Positions 54,818 to 64,000 of a stretch of 64,000 nt of DNA are shown piece by piece. The notes beneath the pieces were generated by a model. It was not told the origin of the DNA. It saw only the letters and a list, made by a program, of their open reading frames with translations, and did no database searches. The translations under genes and the position numbers were made by a program. The DNA lies in NCBI GenBank assembly GCA_027603945.1, contig JADIIU010000015.1, positions 1-64,000 of the forward strand, given 5' to 3'. Every line of letters begins with the position of its first letter. The first letter of the stretch is position 1. The stretch is from Terramyces sp. JEL0728. Its lineage: Eukaryota; Chytridiomycota; Chytridiomycetes; Rhizophydiales; Terramycetaceae.

Positions 54818-57800
54818 ATGTCCACCTTTGGCAAAGCAGCTGTTAAGCGATTTACCCACTCTGGTAAAAACAACCTAACGATAGTAACAGAAACGCCGGG
54901 ACCAACAGCATATTCTGTAGATCAATCATCAATATTAAACAACGATCCAAATAAACATTTTGGATTCCTTGAAAAAAAGGAAAGGTTTAAGGAGCTTGTA
55001 AAAGAGCAGGGAAATCCAGAAGACACTGATTATGCAAGCGAAACTTCTGAAATTAAACCTGCCATCAGGAAAGTCAGTGGTGGAGAAAAGGAGGAACTTT
55101 TGAAGTTTAGAGTAAAGGTAAACTTGATCTCACAGTAGCTTGCCAAAATGGAGGAGCAATACGAAAGAAAACTGCAATCAAAAGAGAAGGATTATCATTT
55201 TATCCAAGAGAGATTGAACAAGGCTGAGGCAATGTATAATAATGCTGTAAAGGAAAAAAACATGTTCCAATCATCAACTCTCGTCAAAGAGAAAGAGCTG
55301 GTGGAAGTTAACCGCAAGTTGAATGCTCTGAGATTAAAGGTAGTTGGAATGTAATAGTAGTTGGATAAAGAAGAAAAAATCGCATCTCACTTTAATGAAA
55401 AGATGGCCAGATCTGACGTTCTACAACGAAAAGTTGAAGAAATGGAAAAGCTTCAAGGGAAGCAAAAGTCACTGGTAGACCGAAAAGTTCAACATGAAAA
55501 TGAGTCGTTGAGCCATGATCTCCAAAAATACAAATCACGCTTGGAATTACTCGAAAGTGAAAAGCTTAAACTAGATTCTACCGTCTCTCAACTCCAGCAA
55601 GATAGAAATAGCTTGAAAAGCAAACTGGCAGCCCTGCAGACCACCTATGAAAATGCAAAAGAGGTGTGGAAATCCAGCGAAGATAAATTCAAAGAAGAAT
55701 ACAGAGAAATACGCAAGAGATTTGTTGGTGAAACCGAAAAAAGTTCTGCAATCAAGAAGGAACTGTCAACCGTCCTTTCACACGAACAACAAAAGGCTAT
55801 GGAAAGAGAAAAGAAATACGAATCTTTGCAAACTTCCAGTGAAGCTCAAAAGAATGCTTATCTGGCACGTATTCAGAATTTAGAAACTGATTTGGACATT
55901 ACTGAAAGAGCTCTTAGTACAAAAGAGGACAGCCTCGCTGCAATGGTGGAGGAAGTTGAAGTTCTAAAGCAAACTATGGATAAGCGCAAGCTGGACTATG
56001 AAAAAGAAATCAAAATTCTTAAAGATATGATTGCAGAAAAAGATCTCGATCTCGAACACCAAAATATGCAAATTGCAGATCGATTGAAAAAAATCCAAAC
56101 AGAGAAACTGGAATTTGTTGCTCAAAAGGAGAATGATAAAGATAAGTTTGAAAAGACAATCTTTTCACTGCAAAGTACAATACAGCAATACCAAGCTGAC
56201 ACCTCTGCCGCAAAGAAGGAATATGAATTCCAAATTAACAATTATGAACAGCAAGTGGCAAATCTCAAACAGGAAATTAAAGTAAGCAAGCAAAATATGC
56301 AACTTCAAAGCGATAACTGCACAAAACTTCAAGCTCAAGTGTTGAAATATCAATCGACAATTAAAGACCACCGTGAATCTTCTGAAAGCATTGTTCAAGA
56401 TTTACAAGTGCAACTCGAGAATATCAGGGAAGAGTACGAGAAGCTGTCGAAAAACAAGACTTTAGAACATGAGGTCCACGACAAAGAAATGTACTCTCTT
56501 CGCGCTGAAATTGAGAGCATCAACAATGATTTACAAGCCAAGATTGCAGTATTGGAGCAGGACAATTTGGAATTGTCTGAAAAATGTACAGTTTTAGGAG
56601 AACAGTGCCAAACTCTCAAAAAACAGTATGAGCACGAGCTTTTTATTTATCAAGAGAAATTAGAACTGAAAAACTCGCACTTGGATGAAATGAATGAAAA
56701 GTACGATGCCTTGATCATTGAAAATAACAGCACTTGCAAAGATTTTGAACGCCAAGTGCATTTACTTGGCCAAAAAGTGGAAGATCTTTTAACTAGTCAG
56801 AAACAAAAAGAGGAAGAATACAACGAAAACAGAGCTGCCTCGGTTGCTCAAATTGCAAAACACCTAAAGACTATTGATCAGCTAAAGTCTGAATCCCTAA
56901 AAACTCATGAACGCGCAACCGGCGAGCTTGGAGAATGCAGACAAGAAATCGAAAAGCTCCGTCTGGAAAACGAAGTATTAAACCAGAAATGTGTTTCTAA
57001 AGAAGAGGCTTTTGCCACTTCCTGTAGAGACCGTGAATTAGATCAACAAAAGATGCAGAAAAATTGCGATACAATGGTTGAGAAATTAAAAAGCAAAGAC
57101 GAAATGCTGATGGGAAGGGACCAAAAAATCAACGACCTTACCAGTGAATTAACTGGATTAAAACAGTCAAAGCAGCTGACTGTTATTAATCACAAAAAGG
57201 CGCTGGATGAAATGGAGCTTGCTCTTAAAGAAAAAGATGCCCATTCGCAAAGCCTGTTCAAAAAAGTTGAAAGACTGGAGGCTGCGTTGAATGAAGAGCG
57301 ATTGAACATTGAAAACAAGGATTCAAACTTTGCAAAATTACGAAAAGAACTCGCGGATTCTCAAAGTCTAAATTTTGAATTGTCTGAAGCCAAATCGCAG
57401 TGTGAAATCAAAATTTCCAAGCTTGAAGGATTGGTTGACGAAAAGAAGGATAAAATTTCTTCTTTGGAATCAATCAATTCTAGTTTAGAGTCTTCTAAAG
57501 AGATGGAACATCGAAATTTCCTGAATTCTTCCTACCAAATTAAACAACTAGAGAGCGAAACTGAAGAGCTCAAAGCCCAATTGCAAGACTCGAGTAACGA
57601 GGCGGAGAGGTTAAAAGAGACTCTAGCAACCGCAAAAGCAAAGACTGCTGACATGCAACTTTCCAACTCCAACCTTTCCACAAAAGTTGAATCTTTGGAG
57701 TCCAGTCTGAAAATGTTGGAAAGAGAACTGGGCGAAAGTAAGCATAACCTGGAGGAAACTACAACCACTCTCAATGATGTCGTGGAATCGAGAAAAAGTT

Positions 57801-60228
57801 TACAAAAAACTCTTTCGGTTTACAAAAAGGATTTGGAAGAGGCTGTAAATGCCAACGAGCAAGCTAATGAAGAAATCACCGCCTCGAAGCTAAAAGAAAA
57901 GAAACTGCAGACTACAATCCAAGCTTTAGAAAGTAAACTAGAATCTGGAAAGTCAGACTTGCTGTCAATCAAAAAAGAACTTGAAGGCACTCGTTTGGAA
58001 TCCGCAGATCGTAGCGATTCAGTCAATCAATTGAATTCGCAATTGCTTCAGTTGAAACAAGAATTGGCGAAACGCACACAGGCTTATGATCAAGTTAATG
58101 GCCAACTCAAAGATGCCAATTTCTGTATTTCTCAAAATACTGAAGAAATGAACGCTTTGAAGCAGCGCATGCAGCGTGAAATGAAAGTGGTTTCTGAGGA
58201 ACGGGATGCAGAGGCTGACAAGGCTGCAACCATCCTACGAAAACTGTCCGCATGTGAAGCAGACTTGAAAGAGCTGCAAAATAGAAATCTGGACTTGATG
58301 GAATCTTATAGAGCACAAACAGAAGATTTGAAAATATGCCAAGAACATTTGCAGAAAGAATCCAACAAAAAGGCTGAGGTGGAGTCAACGTATAATAGAT
58401 TGGATGACCAATGCAAAATGTTCAAATCTCAAGTCGCAGAGCTGGAAAACAGAAATCGGTTGCTCAAATCAGAATACAGCAGTAACTCTCAAGAATACCA
58501 TTCTTCACTTGAAGCCAAGGACAGAAAGGTTGTCCAGCTACAAAACGAATTATCTTTATTGTCACAACAGCGTGAGGATATGCAAAATAGTTTGAACGAG
58601 ATTGTAAAACGATTGAAAATGGACAAAAACACCCTGGAAATGGAACTTGCCTCTGTTCAATCTGATGTTTCTGCTGGAAAAATCAAATTGACTGGTGCAG
58701 AAGCCAAAATCGAAGCTTTAGCCGAATTAAGCACTCTTCAGGCTAAAGAGAAAGAAGAGCTGTCTGCGTCCCATGACTTGGCTATTAAGAAATTGAATGA
58801 TAAATTCCACAAAGAAAGAGAGGAAATCCAACAAAAATACATTTCGCAATTCAATGAGCACAAGTCTAAATTTCACAGAGAGCAGAAAGAAATGGAAGAA
58901 AAGTTGACTGTTTTACAAAGTGAAAATCAAGAATGGAATGAAAAATACAACGACTATTTCAACAAGTATACGATATTGTCTAATGAAATGCTAGAGTCCA
59001 TTTCCCTGAACGACCAAAACAGCCAAGAAATTTCAAAACTGAACTCTGCAATTCAAGATGCCATTGCAGAAAAGGTAACTATTGAGCGCGAACTCGTTCA
59101 CACCAAAGAGCTCTACAGTGACTACAGGAAGAACGTTGAAACCATCGAGAATGAATCTCAAATGCACTTGAGGGAAGTGCAGGAACTTAAAGCCAAACTG
59201 CTCCATGAATCAGAATTGAAAGCAATGGCACAACAGGATTATACCGGACTGCGTGAATCATTCAAAGTACAATTTAACGACATTAATGAATCAAACAAGA
59301 TGCTAGAAAAGGAAAAGGCGATTCTCTCGAAAAAGTTGGAGGTAGAAATTCAAAAGTTATCTGAACGGCTCTCTGAAAAAAACAATGAAGTACATCAGCT
59401 TGAAATTAAGTTGAGCACCGCAACAGGAGCAAATGATCGTTACGAATTGAAATTATCAAATGAAATTGGCTCTCGCGAGATAAAGTTCAAGCAGCTGGAA
59501 GCAAAGCTCGCTGAACAAGCAAAGGAGAATGTCAAGCTTTCAGAGACAATTGCCAGCTTGATTAAGGAAAAGGAAAGCATCAACACTTTGATGCGCTCAG
59601 AGTTGAAGAAAGAAGTTGAAAAACAGTCTGAAATTTGGAAAACCCGGTCTGACGCAGATAAACTCGAATTGAGCCTGGTCATCGAAGAGTTGAAGAAATC
59701 GGAAATTGCAAAGAACAATGACATCTCCAGGTAATTGGTACTGATTGCAGATTAAATAGCCAATTAAATACCGCTGTGATGGAATCCGAAAATCTCAAAG
59801 AATCACACAACAATCAGTTGGAAAAGTTGAAGCAACTTGGCAAACTGACTTCCCAAGAAATTCAGCAAGTAGCCTCCGAAAAAGCCTCCCTCTACGGACA
59901 TACCAATGCCAATCAAAAGATTAAGCATCTCCAAAAGGTTACCGAAGAAAACTTGAAATTAAAAGCTGTAATGGGTTTCTAAGTGTAGGACAAGATTGAA
60001 TTGGAAAGAGACCGCGATATGTATAAACGAAGAGCATTAAATCTAGACCGAGAACTCGAAGCTCAGAAGGCACTAGCACCCAGTGATAAGCCTGTATCCC
60101 GGGTAGCTAGAAGCTTTAAAAACCGAGCTCCAGCTAAACCAGAAGAAAAGGCGGCGGTGGAGCAAAAAGAGAATGTTGTTACCCAATTAGGAGCAAGTAG
60201 TGGAGGATTCAGTTTTATTATCGAATGA
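54818..60228 (+). CDS. HMMR/RHAMM-like giant coiled-coil microtubule protein
   Basis: A 1,775-residue protein, more than twice the length of vertebrate HMMR. The N-terminus MSTFGKAAVKRFTHSGKNN...ETPGPTAYSVDQSSI matches the HMMR start (KAPLKRF...SPGAYDV type), followed by a helical EEQYERKLQSKEKDYHFIQERLNKAE block. A huge uninterrupted coiled coil fills 55361-59734. Near the C-terminus YGHTNANQKIKHLQKVTEENLKLKA matches the HMMR leucine-zipper region that targets spindle poles. Introns: 21, 21, 20 and 21 nt (near 55120, 55340, 59735 and 59970). HMMR proteins act at centrosomes and spindles with TPX2 and dynein. ATG 54818 is used because the HMMR N-terminal motif begins there. Confidence 0.75.
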
Positions 60229-60240
60229 ATAATTGGTTTT

Positions 60241-61226
60241 TTATTCAACTTTAACTGACAAGTCTGGTCCATTCCATTCTGGAACAATTTGATAGGGATT
60301 GATTTGCTTGTGAGAAAGATAGTAATGCTTCTTGATATGCTCCATGTCTACCGTGTCTGCAACGCCAGGCATTTGGTAAATGATTCTAGCCCATTTAAGA
60401 ATGTGCGGGTAATTATCAGAAATGGTTTTTTGATTGCATTTAAAGTGAGTGTGATATACCGGGTCGAATCTGACAATGGTGGTAAACAATCTAATGTCTG
60501 CTTCGGTAAGGCTGTTCCCAAGAAGGAACTTGTTTTTGGACAAGATTCCTTCAACGCGATCCAACGAAGCAAACACCTGATTCACATTTTTAGAGTAAGC
60601 TTGTTGAGAGGTGGCAAATCCGGATTTGTAAACACCATTGTTGATTGTGTCGTAGACCCAGGTGTTGAGTTCATCAATTTGGGCTTTAAGGTTGTCCGGA
60701 TAATAGGAGACCCCTGGCTTGCTACTCCATTCATCGAATTCAGAGTTGAACATTCTGATGATCTCTGAAGATTCATTGTTTACAATTGTAGAGGTTTCCC
60801 TGTCCCACAAAACAGGGACAGTGAATCTGCCTGAATAGCCTGGGGTTTTAAGATAGAGTTCCCTAAGATACTCTGCATTGTTCACAGTGTCCAAAGTTGC
60901 TCCTCGAGCGACTGATGGGTCGCTAAACTTCCATCCGTTTTCGCCCATAAATGGGTCAACAACAGATACACCGATGATAGAATCAAGACCCTTGAGCTTG
61001 CGAACAATCAAGGTGCGATGTGCCCACTAGGATTAAATGCATTTACAGGACAAGCAAAAGACACATACAGATGGTACCGATTTGGTGCAGGCGGATACTG
61101 GGTTCCTTTAGCAATAGCATTTCGGAATGAAGAGACTTGTCTCTTGTATTCGCCATCTTCTCCGGCCCACTTTAAAATTGATGGTAGCTGAGTGGTCATT
61201 TTTCGTAGTTGAAACTTTGCAAACAT
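60241..61226 (-). CDS. ECM4: Glutathionyl-hydroquinone reductase (Xi-class GST)
   Basis: A 321-residue Xi-class glutathione transferase that reduces glutathionyl-hydroquinones. A 20-nt intron (61027-61046, GTAAATGCATTTAATCCTAG) lies in the active site: only splicing gives SFACPWAHR, whose Cys is catalytic. Other marks are RFTVPVLWDRE, NNESSEIIRMFN, FLLGNSLTEADIRLFTTIVRFD and YPHILKWARIIYQ. The Omega/ECM4 family is common in fungi, plants and bacteria and absent from animals. The first of two possible Mets (61226 or 61199) is annotated; the second begins the usual family N-terminus. Confidence 0.95.
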
Positions 61227-61435
61227 AATTTTTCCACTTTTATTTCAATCAATTGAACCGCTGTTTAATCTGACTATCTACTTTTAGAATTTGAGAGCAG
61301 TATCTCCAAGAGGCAGTCTTATTTAATGTTCCCTGGAATTGAGAAACTTTATTAGGCCATTTTATATATGATTATTGCTATAATGATTTCATTCAGCAAG
61401 TATTTCTAGGTGGAATTTGCATCTGCTTTTTGCAC

Positions 61436-63750
61436 ATGATCTCGAAAAGCACCAAAGGTACGTAACCAGTTGCAAGCCAATAACGAACAAATCTAACGGT
61501 AGAGTCGCTTTCAGCATCATTGAGGATACTTATTCTCGCTCTGATTTCAATTCTGGCTTGTTCCAGTCGTTTATTTTCTGTTTTAAGATTCGAATCGATT
61601 ATTCACGAATTTGATCCATGGTTCAATTACCGTACAACTATTCAGCTAGTAGAAAGTGGATATTACGATTTTGCAAACTGGTTTGATGAATTGTCGTGGT
61701 ATCCACTTGGAAGGGTTGTTGGCGGAACGGTGTACCCAGGTATTATGGTTACTGCAGGGTTGTTTCACTGGATTATAAACACCCTCAATTTCCCTGTTCA
61801 TATTAGAGAAGTGTGTGTCTTTTTAGCTCCTGTTTTTTCAGCATTCACAGCAATCGCAACCTATTTGCTGGCTAAAGAATTAAAGAGTCCGTCAGCTGGA
61901 TTGTTTGCAGCAGCTTTTATTGGTATCGCGCCTGGATATATTTCAAGATCGGTTGCCGGATCGTACGATAACGAAGGTATTGCGATTTTCTTGCTTGTGT
62001 TTACCTTTTTCTTGTGGATCAAAGCTTTGAAAATCGGATCCGCCTTCTATGGAACTCTGGCTGCCTTGTTTTACTTTTACATGGTATCAGCTTGGGGCGG
62101 GTATGTTTTCATCATCAACTTAATTCCTCTGCATGCGTTCTGTTTGATTTTGATGGGAAGATTCTCCACAAGATTATATATATCTTACTCTTCTTTTTAT
62201 GTAACCGGTACGCTTGCTTCAATGACTATTCCGTTTGTCGGTTTCCAACCTTTAAGAACTAGTGAACACATGGCTGCGTTTGGTGATAATCAACTAATAA
62301 TAGGTGTCTTTGGTTTGTTGCAAATTCTTGCCTTTTGCGAAATGCTTAGAAGCCATCTTTCTGCTAACGAATTCAAATCTCTGTTCCAATTATTCATTGT
62401 CACTGTTGCCGTTGGTGGGCTTGCGGCTATTGTTGGTTTAACTTATGCCGGATTGATTGCTCCATTTACTGGCCGTTTCTACTCGTTGTGGGATACAGGA
62501 TATGCAAAAATTCACATTCCTATAATTGCCTCTGTATCAGAACATCAGCCTACTGCATGGCCGTCTTTCTTCTTTGATTTGCAACTGCTTGTTGCGGTCT
62601 TCCCTGCCGGTCTATACTTTTGTTTCAAGGAGTTAAAGGACGAACATGTTTTCGTGTTGGTTTACGGACTGTTTGCTTCTTACTTTGCTGGTGTCATGGT
62701 TCGTTTGATGCTCACTCTAACCCCAATCGTCTGTGTTGCGGCTGCTATTGCGTTCACCACTTTGTTTGATACCTACTTTGCCGACAATTCTGCAATTGCA
62801 GTAGCCGAAGAGGAGTTGGAGAAAGAGCCAGCTAAAGAAAAGGAAGCTGAGCCAAAAACCCCAAGCAAGAAGGGAAAGAAGGAAGAAAAGAAAGTTGTCA
62901 AAGAACAAAAAGTTCCGCATGGCTTGAAGATATCTTCGCTGAGATTAATTATCTTGATTCCATTCTTTGTTATTCTTGCAATGTTTGCTTGGCACTGTAC
63001 CTATGTCACTTCCACTGCATATTCTTCACCATCTGTTGTATTGGCATCCACTAACAGGGACGGATCTATGCACATCATTGATGATTTCCGTGAAGCATAC
63101 TTTTGGCTGAGACAAAACGTAATATCTTATTAACAAAGACTGATGAAAAAGCAAAGATTGCTTCATGGTGGGACTATGGATACCAAATTACCGGAATGTC
63201 CAATCGCACCACCCTCGTGGATAACAACACCTGGAATAACACTCACATTGCAACAGTAGGTAAAATCATGTCCTGTTCTGAAGAGGTTTCTTATGAAGTA
63301 ATGCAAAAATTGGATGTCGACTATCTCCTAGTCATATTTGGTGGCTTGATTGGTTATTCTGGTGATGATATCAACAAATTCCTCTGGATGATCAGAATTG
63401 GGGAAGGTGTGTTCCCAAATGACATTTCTGAAAGAAAGTTCTTTAACGACAGAGGAGAATATGCTGTAGGTGCAACTGCGACAAAGACGATGAAAGATTC
63501 CCTTATGTACAAAATGACCTACTACCGATTCGCAGAGTTGTTTGGAGGCAGAGGTGCAAAAGATAATGTCAGGGGACAGGAAATTCCGTCCACTCCTATC
63601 AAGCTATCTACTATTGAAGAAGCCTACACTACTGAAAATATGATTGTCCGTATTTATCAAGTCAAAAAGCCTGATAATATTGGTAGGCCTTTATCCGTTG
63701 CTTCTTCATTTGGAAAGAAGAGAAAGAGAAAGGCTAACCGTTCACAATAA
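61436..63750 (+). CDS. STT3: Oligosaccharyltransferase catalytic subunit STT3
   Basis: A multi-pass ER membrane enzyme that transfers the lipid-linked glycan to Asn in N-x-S/T. Motifs: IHEFDPWFNYR (first acidic loop), SVAGSYDNEGIAI, SVSEHQPTAW, WWDYGYQ and the luminal DNNTWNNTH...VGK region. A 20-nt intron (GTAATATCTTATTAACAAAG) restores RQNTDEKAKIASWWDYG. The 5' end is inferred: ATG 61436 (MISKSTK) joined by a 45-nt GT-AG intron (61458-61502), about twice the usual length, to ESLSASLRIL. A Lys/Glu-rich insert at about residues 455-490 lies between membrane segments. The C-terminus is basic (KKRKRKANRSQ). Confidence 0.93.
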
Positions 63751-63791
63751 AACTCCAGTCAATTCCTCTTTTGAAAAATTTTCAGTAAAAT

Positions 63792-64000
63792 ATGCACGAT
63801 TCAACAGTTAAAGGAATTGAATTCGGAACAAAAGCATCAGGAAAAAACCTCCGCATACTAATTGGTAATCGCTTGTTGACAAGTTCATACTCGCTGGAAT
63901 TCCCCTATTGTTAACTTACTCGTTGAAGGAGCAAAGAGGACGCTATTGGAAAGTGGAGTTTCCCCAGAAAACATTGTACTACACAATGTCCCAGGAGCGT
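63792..64000 (+). CDS. RIB4: 6,7-dimethyl-8-ribityllumazine synthase, 5' part
   Basis: The gene runs off the window. Its first residues, MHDSTVKGIEFGTKASGKNLRILIVHTRWNSPIVNLLVEGAKRTL...GVSPENIVLHNVPGA, match lumazine synthase (penultimate step of riboflavin synthesis), including the RWN substrate-binding turn and the VPGA motif. A 19-nt intron (63865-63883, GTAATCGCTTGTTGACAAG) joins RILI to VHTRWN. Present in fungi, plants and bacteria, not animals, which supports a fungal affinity. Confidence 0.92.

Noticed and set aside
55647..59724. Additional ORFs within the HMMR-like coiled coil
   Set aside because: Biased Lys/Glu codons create long open frames on both strands; none has protein-like features of its own.

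Overview
The window comes from a compact, AT-rich eukaryotic nuclear genome. The gene set points to a zoosporic (flagellated) fungus or close relative such as a rozellid, aphelid or chytrid. Fungal-type genes (a velvet-domain regulator, an ECM4-type glutathione transferase, lumazine synthase, prephenate dehydratase, a secreted sedolisin) sit beside cilium and microtubule genes that most terrestrial fungi lack (IFT43, a CAMSAP/patronin homologue, an HMMR-like protein, a C22orf15-like protein). The lineage call is inference; no rRNA or tRNA marker was seen.

The key to reading the window is its introns. Almost every frame break inside a recognisable gene is repaired, exactly and in phase, by removing an 18-24 nt segment that starts GT (rarely GC), ends AG and carries a TTAAT/CTAAC-like motif a few bases before the AG. 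About 70 distinct introns of this kind are placed here. Nearly all genes are therefore intact, including very small ones.

Layout. 1-5.2 kb is accessory: a decayed PIF/Harbinger transposase, a GIY-YIG-like protein, a putative GPI-anchored Cys-rich protein, an intronless secreted protein of unknown family and a BED/hAT transposase. 5.4-20.2 kb is dense with conserved genes: an Rnl5-type RNA ligase, prephenate dehydratase, GCP4, a Hook-CAMSAP fusion, a tiny membrane protein, a C-CAP-domain protein, a nucleotide-sugar 4,6-dehydratase, a mitochondrial-type AAA ATPase and a helical-repeat protein. 20,584-34,987 and 34,987-49,381 are two direct tandem copies of a 14.4 kb unit. It carries a 7TM receptor-like gene, RPB7, a DUF4442 protein, acyl-CoA dehydrogenase, a putative N-myristoylated protein, RPN6, an AN1 zinc-finger protein, a C22orf15-like gene, MED10, SDHD, a sedolisin, ORC2, an alpha/beta hydrolase and IFT43. 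The junction between the copies fuses the start of one gene to the 7TM gene.

49-64 kb is unique again: the intact downstream boundary gene, two unrecognised genes, a choline-transporter-like protein, a velvet-domain gene, a phospho-site-rich coiled-coil gene, a very long HMMR-like coiled-coil gene, ECM4, STT3 and the start of RIB4. Intergenic gaps are often under 60 bp, and convergent genes end 2-15 bp apart. Microtubule minus-end and centrosome functions (GCP4, Hook-CAMSAP, HMMR) and flagellar transport (IFT43) recur, consistent with a flagellated life stage.
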